Part shown: piece after piece, positions 6,736 through 15,893 of the stretch
Layout: every line of letters begins with the position of its first letter
Position numbering within the stretch: position 1 is the first letter of the stretch
Assembly (NCBI GenBank): GCA_944381295.1
Contig: CALWKP010000186.1
Span: 1 to 28,043, forward strand
Reading direction: 5' to 3'
Origin: an uncultured Clostridia bacterium
GTDB taxonomy: Bacteria > Bacillota > Clostridia > Oscillospirales > Acutalibacteraceae
DNA: 28,043 nucleotides
Notes under the pieces: generated by a model
Database searches by the model: none
What the model was told of the DNA's origin: nothing
The model's input: the letters and a program-made list of their open reading frames with translations, nothing else
Translations under genes and position numbers: made by a program

Positions 6736-9024
6736 ATGGATATCCAAGCTCTTTTCCCCTCTGAAAACCAGGACCTTCCTTTTTCCTCTTATGAAGAATA
6801 TACCCGCTGCCTGTTTGCCTGTGTGGACAATTGTCTGTCTGCTTATATTGAAAACCTCATGTCGTTATTCGCAGCAGAAGGCGGCGGTTTTAAAAATATT
6901 TTGTATCCCGATATTGAGATTGCCCATGACCTCTGTGAAAAACACCTCTCTGATTTTGCCGCTTCTTTAGAACCCTCTGACAACCCGGAGATAGAGAGCG
7001 AAGAATTTGCCGAAATCGACCAGGAATTTGCGGAACTGTTCGGCTCTTTCAGTGAGGAAAGCACGGTCTCCAATTTCACCCAGGAAAGCGATATCGAGGA
7101 ACTGCTCGGGTATGTATCCCGCCGTGCAGAGGCTACCGACCCCGACGAGGTACCGATGCCGTTATGGAATCTTTTCCAAAAACTGGAATTTGCTCCTTTC
7201 ACTATTTTTGCTTTTACCTGCGCGGTGCTTTCTTCCACGCAGACCAACTATTCCTCTGTATTTCAGGTGATTAATCAGAATGGGGCGCTTTCTGCTCCCA
7301 GTATTGAATCCGCGGCCCGCGCCTATTACGGCAAAAAATTCTCTATTACCGGTGCTTACGGACATATGTCTCTTGCACTGGAACAGCTCAAACCGATCCT
7401 TCCCATGCACATCAACGACGCGATGCCGTTTTCTACGGTCTTGTCGCCCGACAAGCGCCTGATCGATTTTCTATTTTCTCCCCACCCCCTGCGTGTCGAT
7501 GAAAATTATTCCCGCTTCTTTTCTCGTATGGAAGACACCAATGACCCGTTCATCGCCAACCAGGGCGTCCTCGACGCGATCAACATTTCTTACGACGACA
7601 ACGGCCGCCTTTTCTCCCTTTTCGGAGATGAGGGTTCCGGACGCAAATTCACGATTTCCCATTTCTGCAAACAACGTTCTCTCGGCTGCGTTTCCATCAA
7701 CTGCGGCAAGCTCTTTGTCTATGATTTTAACTACGTCGATCAGGCACTGTGGTCCGTTACACGCGAATGTATCCTAACGGATGCCTGCTGCTGTATGGAT
7801 AATCTCGGCTATCGAGAAGAGGAAAAAGATAAATTCTTTGGCTACATGGATCTTGCTTTCGGAAAGCTGCTGGAGAAAAAAGTCACCGTCTTTACGGTCA
7901 GCAAGGAAAAACTTCCCATGCGGGATATGACCACGCATGACTATGCGCAACTGGAGCTGCCAACTCCCAATAACGGTGAGCGCTTGGAGGTCTGGCGTTA
8001 TTATTCCCAAGGCTACCAGCTTGGCGACGACGTTGATCTGATGGAGCTTTCCACCAAATTCCTTTTTACTCCTGGTAAGATCAAAAGTGCGCTCCATCAG
8101 GGCCGTAGTTTATCCGCTATGGCCAAAGAGGAAAAAATCAGCCGTAAAATCATGTTCCAATCTTGCAACAACCAAATGAGCCATGAGCTTACTCAAAAAG
8201 CTACCCGTATTGCTGCTAATTTCGGGTGGGACGATATCGTGATGAACCCCGACCAGCGTCTTGCCCTGAAAAATGCCTGCGATCAGCTTACCTACCGCAA
8301 ACGGGTCTATGAAGACTGGAATTATATCAAGAAATATCCCTACGGCCGCGGCTTATCGGTACTTTTGTTTGGTGCTCCCGGTACCGGTAAATCTATGTGC
8401 GCTCAAGTTATCGCACATGAAATGAACCTGGAGCTTTACCGTGTGGACCTTTCTAAAGTTGTCGATAAATATGTCGGTGAAACAGAAAAATCGATCTCTA
8501 TGATTTTCCGTGAAGCAAAAAAATGCAACGTTGTACTTTTCTTCGACGAATGCGATACTCTTTTCGCCAAGCGTTCTGATGACGGCGGTTCCAACCAGTC
8601 CTCCAACAACAATAAGACCGCTTTGCTGCTTCAGGAAGTGGAGGCCTACGACGGTGTTTCTGTTTTGGCTACCAACTATAAACACAATATCGACCCGGCG
8701 TTTTTCCGCCGTATGAAATTCATCGTGGAATTCCAGTTCCCGGACGTGGAGACCAGAAAAGTCCTCTGGCGTACCACGATCCCCAAAACCACCCCGCTTG
8801 CCGAGGATGTAGATATCGATTTCCTTGCGCAACGTTTTGAATTTGTCGGCGGTAATATCAAAAACTGCATCCTGAATGCTGCATTCCTGGCTGCCGCAGA
8901 TCCTGAGGCTAACGGGGAAGTCCATATGAAGCATTATCTTCAGGCAATCAAATACGAATTTGTCAAGACTGGTAAAGTATTTACCCGCTCTGACTTTGAA
9001 CCTTACGCCAACCTGGTACTGTAA
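6736..9024 (+). CDS. AAA+ ATPase of contractile injection system type (762 aa, two ATPase-like domains)
   Basis: ATG 6736 has TGGAGGT at 6724-6730. The C-terminal AAA+ domain (about 500-745) is complete: Walker A GAPGTGKS (546-553), Walker B LFFDE (Asp604-Glu605), sensor-1 ATN (Asn647) and an Arg658-Arg659 finger pair in FFRRM. Residues 290-430 look like a decayed first AAA domain. It has a P-loop-like GDEGSGRK (297-304) with Arg in place of the key Lys and no Ser/Thr after it, and no clear Walker B. The N-terminal ~250 residues are acidic, with no motif I know. CIS loci of the antifeeding-prophage/PVC type encode such an ATPase (Afp15) near the structural genes, thought to act in assembly. 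Association with the baseplate genes here supports that role, but they are separated by the STAS/kinase block. Confidence 0.85.
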   Translation: MDIQALFPSENQDLPFSSYEEYTRCLFACVDNCLSAYIENLMSLFAAEGGGFKNILYPDIEIAHDLCEKHLSDFAASLEPSDNPEIESEEFAEIDQEFAELFGSFSEESTVSNFTQESDIEELLGYVSRRAEATDPDEVPMPLWNLFQKLEFAPFTIFAFTCAVLSSTQTNYSSVFQVINQNGALSAPSIESAARAYYGKKFSITGAYGHMSLALEQLKPILPMHINDAMPFSTVLSPDKRLIDFLFSPHPLRVDENYSRFFSRMEDTNDPFIANQGVLDAINISYDDNGRLFSLFGDEGSGRKFTISHFCKQRSLGCVSINCGKLFVYDFNYVDQALWSVTRECILTDACCCMDNLGYREEEKDKFFGYMDLAFGKLLEKKVTVFTVSKEKLPMRDMTTHDYAQLELPTPNNGERLEVWRYYSQGYQLGDDVDLMELSTKFLFTPGKIKSALHQGRSLSAMAKEEKISRKIMFQSCNNQMSHELTQKATRIAANFGWDDIVMNPDQRLALKNACDQLTYRKRVYEDWNYIKKYPYGRGLSVLLFGAPGTGKSMCAQVIAHEMNLELYRVDLSKVVDKYVGETEKSISMIFREAKKCNVVLFFDECDTLFAKRSDDGGSNQSSNNNKTALLLQEVEAYDGVSVLATNYKHNIDPAFFRRMKFIVEFQFPDVETRKVLWRTTIPKTTPLAEDVDIDFLAQRFEFVGGNIKNCILNAAFLAAADPEANGEVHMKHYLQAIKYEFVKTGKVFTRSDFEPYANLVL

Positions 9025-9069
9025 CCCCTCCGCTGCTAAACACTGCTGCGGACTGAAAAGGAGCCTTTT

Positions 9070-9309
9070 ATGAAAATCGTAATCACCCCCCGCTCCTCCG
9101 ATGAAAAACAGCGGGCCACCAAAAAAGCGCCGCGTCCTCCCGTGGACGATGAGATGGAGGAAGAAATGGAGTGGCCTGCTTTTCAGCCAATCAATCGGAG
9201 CCGGAGTATTTTTGACCGTTCGGCACTGAACCAGCAGGATGGGATCAATACCGCACCATCGGTATTTGAGCGGCAGTGCGTATTCCGCACCGGAAAAGGC
9301 CATGGCTGA
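9070..9309 (+). CDS. Small unknown protein between ATPase and PPTase (79 aa)
   Basis: ATG 9070 has AAAAGGAG ending at 9063, and the stop at 9307-9309 overlaps the next gene's ATG by 8 nt, the pattern of a real translated gene. The protein has a basic N-terminal part (residues 1-22), an acidic patch (VDDEMEEEMEW, 25-35), then a polar tail with several Arg. It has no membrane helix, no signal peptide and no cysteine pair; one Cys occurs near the end. I do not recognise a family. The spacing suggests it is made together with the AAA+ ATPase upstream and the phosphopantetheinyl transferase downstream, so it may be an adaptor. That is inference only. Confidence 0.7.
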   Translation: MKIVITPRSSDEKQRATKKAPRPPVDDEMEEEMEWPAFQPINRSRSIFDRSALNQQDGINTAPSVFERQCVFRTGKGHG

Positions 9310-9997
9310 CCCGATTTCCTGTCCTGAAGAATTTCCTTCAGGATCTCTTCCAAAAGCACAATGGTTTTTTTCCTTGCGGCACCAACCGATTCCTGGAATC
9401 CTGCAACGCCTGCCTCCATCGAAAGCTTCCCGAATCTCTGCGATCCGCGACAAAAATAGTCGTTGGTCTGTATTGACGGCGTACGCCCTTCTGGAATCCG
9501 CTGTTTCGGTATTCCCTTCCCCACCATCCCTGCACAGTCTTGTCTGGGATCCGTGCGGCCGCCCTTCCTTTCAGGGACGTCCGGAAATCTTTTTTAGTCT
9601 TTCCCATTCTCCGGATGCTGCAGCGTGTGTCACCGCTCCCTATCCTGTGGGAATCGATATAGAACGGCTCGACCAGTCACTGCGCGATTTTCGCAGTCTC
9701 GCCGAGTTGATGAATTTTCAGAACACTGACACCCCGGTACGCTTTCTTGCCCTTTGGACTATGTGGGAAAGCTACCTGAAATATTCCGGCGGATGTTCTC
9801 CGCCGCGCAGCCTTCGGTTCTTTTTCCATGAAACGGCTTTCCTGCTTGAAAAGGATTCCCAAATCCTTTCGGCGGAATTTCATCTTTATCGGCCGACCCC
9901 TGCGTTTCTGGCCGCTGTGTGCATACCGCGCGGGACTTTATTTCCACCCTGTTTGCGGTCCCCCCATACCAATCACGAGGAGTTCTTGCTACAATGA
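9302..9997 (+). CDS. Sfp-type 4'-phosphopantetheinyl transferase (231 aa)
   Basis: The frame opens at 9239, but ATG 9302 gives a family-sized protein and overlaps the previous stop (ATGGCTGA), with GGAAAAGG just before it. The enzyme transfers phosphopantetheine from CoA to carrier-protein serine. Motifs in order: G-R-P-S-F, FFSLSHSP (His102), GIDIE (Asp119, Glu121, metal binding) and LWTMWESYLKYSG (Glu156, Lys160). The usual W-x-x-K-E-x-x-x-K motif has Trp155 where Lys is expected; the glutamate and second lysine are kept. Its TGA overlaps the ATG of the NRPS gene (ATGA at 9994-9997), so translation of the two is coupled and Ser977 of that NRPS is the obvious substrate. Confidence 0.9.
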   Translation: MADPISCPEEFPSGSLPKAQWFFSLRHQPIPGILQRLPPSKASRISAIRDKNSRWSVLTAYALLESAVSVFPSPPSLHSLVWDPCGRPSFQGRPEIFFSLSHSPDAAACVTAPYPVGIDIERLDQSLRDFRSLAELMNFQNTDTPVRFLALWTMWESYLKYSGGCSPPRSLRFFFHETAFLLEKDSQILSAEFHLYRPTPAFLAAVCIPRGTLFPPCLRSPHTNHEEFLLQ

Positions 9998-12900
9998 TGA
10001 CTGCCAGCAGATTTCTGCCCCTTACCGGACCTCAGTACCAAATTTGGCTTGCTGAGCTGAATTGTCCGGACCACGCCTTATTTACCGAGTCCGCCCTCCT
10101 GCACTTTTCTCCGGATACTTCTCTGGATGTTCTGAATCAGAACCTTAACCGCTTGGTCCAGGACACGGATGTTCTCCGTATTCGTCTGACGCTGCAGGAT
10201 GGTTCTCCGGTCCAGTATGACGCAGGATATCTGCCGTTTGCCTGCCGACGCTTTCCTCTTTCCGATAGCGGCAAGCTTACTGAAATCTTTGACCAAGATT
10301 CCAGACAGCCCTTTTCCCTCTATGATAGCCCTCTTTTCCGGTGTAAGATCTATACGCTCCCCGAAGAAACTGCTGTGTTGCTGCAAAGCCATCATCTGGT
10401 CACCGATGGCTATGGTTTCGCAGCAATCTGCGAGAGGTTTTTATCTCTCTGCGCAGGCAGTGAGCCTCGTCCGTTAACTCCATTCCTCCCGCTGTGTGAA
10501 AAAGAGCAGCCGCTTTCTGCTCAGGATCAAGAGCAGGCGCGTGCATTTTGGCGTGATTATCTGCAGGGTGCCGATTTTGGTCTTTCTCCGCATCCGGTGC
10601 CTCCTGTCCTGGATAACCGGATCGGTTGGGCTTCGTTCCCGCTTCCTCCGGCGCTATCCGATGGTCTCCGGAGCTTCCTTAGCCGAGAAAAAGTCAGCGC
10701 TTTTTGTGCGTTTTTTGCCGCTTTTGCCGTCTATCTATCCCGTTCGCTTTCTTCCGATGACATCGTTATTATGGTGCCGCGTCTTAACCGAGATTCCGAA
10801 GAAAGTCAGCATGCTTCCGGCATGTTTACCGCGGTGGTTCCTGTTCGTGTCAGGGTCCACGACGGCGTCTCTTTTGCAGACCTTTGCCGCCAAGTCCAGG
10901 TGCAGAGCCGCGAGGCAGCTCGTCGAAAAAATTATCCTCTGAGCAATATTATTTCGGACTTGCAGCAGGAGGGTTCTTCTGGAACACAGATTTCTTATTA
11001 TACACTCTCTTTCCTTGGCGAACCGCCACAGCCGCGCGGGAATGCTCTTCGCATCGAAACCCATCTTGGCGGTGCAATGACCAACCTCGCCACTTTAGTC
11101 GTGATCGGTCAACCGAACGGTTGGTCCATTCAGCTGGATTACCGTACTTCTTATTATACGGACTGTGAGATTTCTTCCATGGCTTCCAGCCTTTTCCTGA
11201 TTCTCGAACAAGGGATCTCGAGTTCCTTATCCTGTGACCGGTTTGAAATCCTTCCTCCGGCAGAAAAGCTTCGACTGCGCGCGCTTCTTTCCGGTCCGGA
11301 AATGCCCTGTGCTGCCCGCGAGACCGTTGTCAGCCTGTTCCGGCGCCAGGTTTCCCTTCATCCGGATGCCCCGGCGCTTTCCGGAAAAGGTGCCAGCTAT
11401 ACTTACCGCGAACTCGACGAAGCTTCTGACCGCGTCGCCCGGAATTTGATCGCTAAAGGTGTTGCCCCGGAAGCTCTGGTTGCTTTCCTGCTTCCGCGCA
11501 CAACCGACCTTCCGGTGATCCTTTTGGGAATTCTCAAGGCAGGTGCTGCATTTATCCCGATCGATTTTTCCTATTCAGAGGGACGTGTCCGTTATATCAT
11601 TGAAAAGAGCGGCGCCGCACTCCTGATTTCTCCGGAAAACTTTCAGCTTTCCGATACATCATGCCGTCACCTTTGCCCGGAAGAGGTTCTTGCCGAGCCC
11701 TGCGAATTCCAAGACCTCCCAGAGGTTTTGCCGGAATGGTTATGTTATATCATTTATACTTCTGGTACTACCGGGAGACCCAAGGGCGTAATGATCGAGC
11801 ATCATAGCATCGCGAATTTCGTCCATCCGGACGGCAACCCGTTTAACCGAGATATCGTGTACAATGGTACCGGTATCGTTTGTGTGGGTTCCATTTGTTT
11901 CGACATTTCCATGTTCGAGATCTTTTCTACACTTCTTAATGGTGTCCCCGTTGTCTTTGCTGATGAAAACGGGATGAATGATCCCGTTGCACTTGCAGAA
12001 TACCTCACGGAAAGTCATGCCAACATTTTGCATTGTACCCCTTCCCGCCTTCTGGCTTATTTGGAGGAACCAAAATTCCGCAGCGCAATGCATAGTGTCG
12101 ATATCGTTTTGGCCGCTGGAGAGGCTTTCACGCAACCGCTGCTGTCTGCTTTGCGAAAGGCAACTTCCGCACGCTTGTACAATGGCTATGGACCTACGGA
12201 AGCCACGATTGGCGTTACAGTCGGATTGGTCACCGACCATATCACCATCGGGTCCACTGTCAATGGTGCGGGATTGTACCTGCTGGACAGCAAACATCGC
12301 ATGATTCCTCAAGGAGCTACTGGGGAACTCGCTATCTCCGGCGAGGGTCTCGCAAGAGGCTATCTTGGTCTTGACGAGCTTACTGCCGAACGTTTCTTCC
12401 TCCTGCGGGATGGTCCTTGCGAAGAGCGTGTCTATCTAACCGGCGACTATGGATATGCCTTACCGGATGGTCAGTTAGTCTATCAAGGACGTAAGGATGA
12501 ACAGGTGAAACTGCGCGGCCTGCGCATTGAGCTCCAGGAGATCGAGCGCTGCATCGAAACCTATCCCGGAATTCGTCAATGTGCTGTCCTGATTCGGGAA
12601 GTCAGTGGGCATTCGCATCTTTGTTGCTACTATTCCGCTCAGGAACCGCTCGATTCTTCCGCCATGAAGCAATATGCCGGCAACCTTCTCACCCGTTATA
12701 TGGTCCCTGATTTCTTCCTCTACCTGCCTGTCCTTCCAAGTACATCAAACGGGAAAATTGATAAAAAAGCTCTCGCTGCAACTGATCTTGAAATCGAACA
12801 TTTTTATGTTGCTCCCTGTAACGAATCCGAACGGACGCTTTGTCATATCTTTGCTGAGGTTCTTGGCATTGATGAGCAAACTGTCAGCGTTACCGACAGC

Positions 12901-14277
12901 TTTTTCGATCTCGGCGGTACATCGCTCCTGGCGGCCAGGGTCGTGCTTCTTGCCAAACATGCGCATATCGATCTTGTTTACAGTGATATCTTTGATGATC
13001 CGACCCCTAGGGCTCTCGCTGAACGTTTGGGAAACCCGGTCCCCGCGAAAACAGTATCTGTTCTGGAATCTTCGCCGTCTCTGATCTGTACCCCGCAGGA
13101 GCAAGAACTTCTACGCAGCGTACTTCGTCTGAATGACCATTATCGGCCCGGTTCCCATCCTCTTGGGACGATCCTGCTGACAGGCGCTACCGGGTTTCTG
13201 GGTTCCCATATTCTCTATGAGCTGCTAAAAAATCCAGATAATACCATTTATTGCGTTATCCGTCCCAAAAACGGTATCAGCTCTCAAGAACGTCTCCAAG
13301 GGGTGCTGTTCTACTACTTTGAAAACCATTATGGTGACCTCTTCCAGAAACGGCTCTTTGCTGTCGATGGAGACCTCTTGCAACCTGAAATCGCCGGACT
13401 CCCCGAAGGCGTCAAGATCGATACGGTGATCAATTGCGCGGGTGACGTCAGTCATTTTGATGTGGACGGCCGTATCCGTGAAACCAATGTCACCAGTGTC
13501 CGGAACCTGATCGGCTTCTGTAAAAAACAGGATGCTACATTGATTCATATTTCCACCCTGAGCGTGGGAGGGTTTATCCCGGAAGATGCCGCCGACGCAG
13601 GGGTCTGCTTGAACGAACGCCGTCTGTGGCTGCGTCAAGACCTCTCCAACGTCTATCTGGAAAGCAAGTTTACTGCGGAAAAAATGATCTTGCTGGCGAT
13701 CCGGGAACAAGGGCTTCGTGCAAAAATCATGCGTGTTGGAAACCTCCAGGGACGTATCAGCGACGGCGAATTCCAGATGAATAAAGCATCAAATGGATTT
13801 ACAAAATTATTGCAATCCATTGTTCAAACTGGAAAATGCCCCGAGTTTTTCGCTAATTCTCAGGTGAACTTTTCCCCTGTGGACGCTTCTGCTCAGGCAA
13901 TCTGCCGCATGGCAGGAACTTCTCCCATTTATTCAGTATTCCATATTTTCAACTCTCAAAACCTCTCAGCTACACGCCTGATCAGTCATCTCCGCGCTCT
14001 AGGACATCCGGTTGAAATTCTCGACCAGCCTTCCTTTGAACAATTTATGCTGGATGCCGCAGAAGATTCTTCGCTCCAGGGTGCGCTGGACGGTTTCCTC
14101 ACGCGGGTCGTCGGCGAGGTCAATATGGTGGAAACCCCCTGTGAAAGCGTATTCTCGGTATATGCTCTGGAACAGGAAGGGTTCCTTTGGCCGGAAATTT
14201 CTGACGAGTACCTATTCAGTTATCTGATGGGCCAGGAAACCTTGGGAACTTTTGATTTTTCCACTCCATCGGTTTAA
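9994..14277 (+). CDS. Single-module NRPS: condensation-adenylation-carrier-reductase (1427 aa)
   Basis: ATG 9994 overlaps the PPTase stop; GAGGAG lies at 9977-9982. Condensation domain (about 5-420) has an intact HHLVTDG (His134 catalytic). Adenylation domain (about 440-925): YTSGTTGRPKG around 588-598, FDISMFE (636-642), NGYGPTEATIG (730-740), GELAISGEGLARGYLG, TGDYGYALPDG, and the NGKIDKKAL end. Carrier domain (about 945-1020) has FFDLGGTS with Ser977 as the phosphopantetheine site. Terminal thioester reductase (about 1055-1427) has GATGFLG (1064-1070), Thr1188 and Y1221-x-x-x-K1225. Such R domains release the chain as an aldehyde using NAD(P)H. With one A domain, the C domain must take its donor acyl or aminoacyl group from another protein or CoA. 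Product unknown: an N-acyl amino aldehyde is the simplest inference. Confidence 0.93.
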   Translation: MMTASRFLPLTGPQYQIWLAELNCPDHALFTESALLHFSPDTSLDVLNQNLNRLVQDTDVLRIRLTLQDGSPVQYDAGYLPFACRRFPLSDSGKLTEIFDQDSRQPFSLYDSPLFRCKIYTLPEETAVLLQSHHLVTDGYGFAAICERFLSLCAGSEPRPLTPFLPLCEKEQPLSAQDQEQARAFWRDYLQGADFGLSPHPVPPVLDNRIGWASFPLPPALSDGLRSFLSREKVSAFCAFFAAFAVYLSRSLSSDDIVIMVPRLNRDSEESQHASGMFTAVVPVRVRVHDGVSFADLCRQVQVQSREAARRKNYPLSNIISDLQQEGSSGTQISYYTLSFLGEPPQPRGNALRIETHLGGAMTNLATLVVIGQPNGWSIQLDYRTSYYTDCEISSMASSLFLILEQGISSSLSCDRFEILPPAEKLRLRALLSGPEMPCAARETVVSLFRRQVSLHPDAPALSGKGASYTYRELDEASDRVARNLIAKGVAPEALVAFLLPRTTDLPVILLGILKAGAAFIPIDFSYSEGRVRYIIEKSGAALLISPENFQLSDTSCRHLCPEEVLAEPCEFQDLPEVLPEWLCYIIYTSGTTGRPKGVMIEHHSIANFVHPDGNPFNRDIVYNGTGIVCVGSICFDISMFEIFSTLLNGVPVVFADENGMNDPVALAEYLTESHANILHCTPSRLLAYLEEPKFRSAMHSVDIVLAAGEAFTQPLLSALRKATSARLYNGYGPTEATIGVTVGLVTDHITIGSTVNGAGLYLLDSKHRMIPQGATGELAISGEGLARGYLGLDELTAERFFLLRDGPCEERVYLTGDYGYALPDGQLVYQGRKDEQVKLRGLRIELQEIERCIETYPGIRQCAVLIREVSGHSHLCCYYSAQEPLDSSAMKQYAGNLLTRYMVPDFFLYLPVLPSTSNGKIDKKALAATDLEIEHFYVAPCNESERTLCHIFAEVLGIDEQTVSVTDSFFDLGGTSLLAARVVLLAKHAHIDLVYSDIFDDPTPRALAERLGNPVPAKTVSVLESSPSLICTPQEQELLRSVLRLNDHYRPGSHPLGTILLTGATGFLGSHILYELLKNPDNTIYCVIRPKNGISSQERLQGVLFYYFENHYGDLFQKRLFAVDGDLLQPEIAGLPEGVKIDTVINCAGDVSHFDVDGRIRETNVTSVRNLIGFCKKQDATLIHISTLSVGGFIPEDAADAGVCLNERRLWLRQDLSNVYLESKFTAEKMILLAIREQGLRAKIMRVGNLQGRISDGEFQMNKASNGFTKLLQSIVQTGKCPEFFANSQVNFSPVDASAQAICRMAGTSPIYSVFHIFNSQNLSATRLISHLRALGHPVEILDQPSFEQFMLDAAEDSSLQGALDGFLTRVVGEVNMVETPCESVFSVYALEQEGFLWPEISDEYLFSYLMGQETLGTFDFSTPSV

Positions 14278-14313
14278 GGCTCGTTCATTTTTTCCATTCA
14301 GGAGGAATTGCCC

Positions 14314-15816
14314 ATGAAAGCTGACTTGATTTCTACTATACTGTTTACGCTAGCGGCTGCATTTTCCCTCATTCTTACCGCAGCCGTGGTTCATTCCACT
14401 CTAACGCCCAAATTTTCTAAAATTAAGACCTTTGCGGTTTGGTTTGGGTTCATTGTCCTTTTCTTTGCCGTTACATTTTTAGGCTACTCGATCAACATTA
14501 CGGATGATACTACCGCTGGTGTCGGTATTTTGGTTCTTTCCATCCCGCCATCCTTGCTGCTCTATTCTCAACCTACTGCTGCTAAAATTTTTGTTCCTGT
14601 CATGGGCAGCCTGATTTCCAGCATTACTACATTTTTCTTCTGTGGAACTACTCTTAGCTTTATCGATAATACCCCAAATCCTTATAATGTCCGGACCCTC
14701 CTTATTTTCGATAGCATTAAAATCATCTGGTTTGTTATTTTCTATCTTTGTTACCGAAAATTTGCACGCCGCACTGTACAACAAGTTATTTCTGTCCTCG
14801 GAAAGGATACAAAAAAATATATTCCCACGGCTATCTTTACTTATTTCGCTTTCTTTGTGATCAATCGTTTGACGAACACCCTTGGTATCCTGCCGGGCAT
14901 CCCGGAAACCCGTGTTTTTTTCATTTTGTTCTATCTCATTGTCTGTTCGATTTTCTTTATCCTCTATTGGGAGATTTTTTCAACGGCACTTTGGTCCTCC
15001 CGTGCACTCAAAACGGAAGCAGAACTGAATGTTGCTAGCGGAATCCAGCGGGATATGCTTCCTAACATATTCCCTGCATTTCCTAACTGTGATTATTTCG
15101 ATATCTACGCCATTATGCATCCCGCCAAAGAGGTGGGTGGGGATTTCTACGATTTCTTTATGATCGATTCAACCCATCTTGCTTTTGTCATTGCTGACGT
15201 TTCCGGTAAGGGTGTCCCTGCTGCCCTGTTTATGGTCATTGCCAAAACGATCATCCGTAATCAGGCGCAAAGCAGTTCTTCTCCCGCCGAGATTTTCCGC
15301 CATGCCAACGACCAGCTGTGCGAAAATAACGGCGAAGGTTTATTTGTTACCTCATTCCTGGGAATACTGGATCTGTCTACTGGGACGCTTTGCTGTGCCA
15401 ATGCTGGACATAACCCGCCGCTACTACATCGTGCTGACGGCAGTTATAGTTATCTCCAAATGCGTCCTGGATTTGTTTTAGCAGGTATGGAGGGGATTAC
15501 TTTCCCAGAATTTACCATTCAACTGGAACCAGGCGATGATCTTTTCCTCTATACAGATGGTGTTACCGAGGCTACCAATGAACGTTTGGAGCTTTATGGA
15601 GAAAAACGTCTTCTCAAAATCCTTAACGACTCCACTTCTCGTAATTACAGTCCAACCGAACTTCTTCCTTATGTGGAAGAACAGGTAGAGCTTTTTGTAA
15701 ACCAAGCGGAACAGGCCGACGACATTACCATGCTCTCAGTAAAATTCCTGCGGAAATCCGTTGGAGATGTCAGTTCTCCCTCTTCGACGGATGATGCTAT
15801 ACCGGAAACTTTCTAA
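14314..15816 (+). CDS. Seven-pass membrane SpoIIE/RsbU-type PP2C phosphatase (500 aa)
   Basis: ATG 14314 with GGAGGA at 14301-14306 is preferred over the in-frame TTG 14308. The first ~230 residues hold about seven hydrophobic helices. They are followed by a linker (LKTEAELNVASGIQRDMLP, typical of the start of SpoIIE/RsbU catalytic domains) and a PP2C domain (about 245-475). Metal-binding aspartates: Asp277 (GGDFYD), Asp295 (ADVSGKG) and Asp415 (LYTDGVTEA); also CANAGHNPP. In this family the enzyme dephosphorylates an RsbV/SpoIIAA-like STAS protein, here most likely the one at 4390. The membrane part may be a sensor, so the switch could respond to envelope state. The gene is 36 bp after the NRPS and 77 bp before the kinase gene. 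Confidence 0.9.
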   Translation: MKADLISTILFTLAAAFSLILTAAVVHSTLTPKFSKIKTFAVWFGFIVLFFAVTFLGYSINITDDTTAGVGILVLSIPPSLLLYSQPTAAKIFVPVMGSLISSITTFFFCGTTLSFIDNTPNPYNVRTLLIFDSIKIIWFVIFYLCYRKFARRTVQQVISVLGKDTKKYIPTAIFTYFAFFVINRLTNTLGILPGIPETRVFFILFYLIVCSIFFILYWEIFSTALWSSRALKTEAELNVASGIQRDMLPNIFPAFPNCDYFDIYAIMHPAKEVGGDFYDFFMIDSTHLAFVIADVSGKGVPAALFMVIAKTIIRNQAQSSSSPAEIFRHANDQLCENNGEGLFVTSFLGILDLSTGTLCCANAGHNPPLLHRADGSYSYLQMRPGFVLAGMEGITFPEFTIQLEPGDDLFLYTDGVTEATNERLELYGEKRLLKILNDSTSRNYSPTELLPYVEEQVELFVNQAEQADDITMLSVKFLRKSVGDVSSPSSTDDAIPETF

Positions 15817-15893
15817 TTGCAGTATCAACAAACCAAAGCCGCATTACAGGCTTTCCCAGATCCTTTCCTTATGCGGCGGAAAAGGAGAATCCC

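Noticed and set aside
8353..9453. 366-aa open frame on the minus strand across the AAA+ ATPase end and the PPTase
   Set aside because: It lies antisense to two well-supported genes, has no recognisable motif and no convincing ribosome site.
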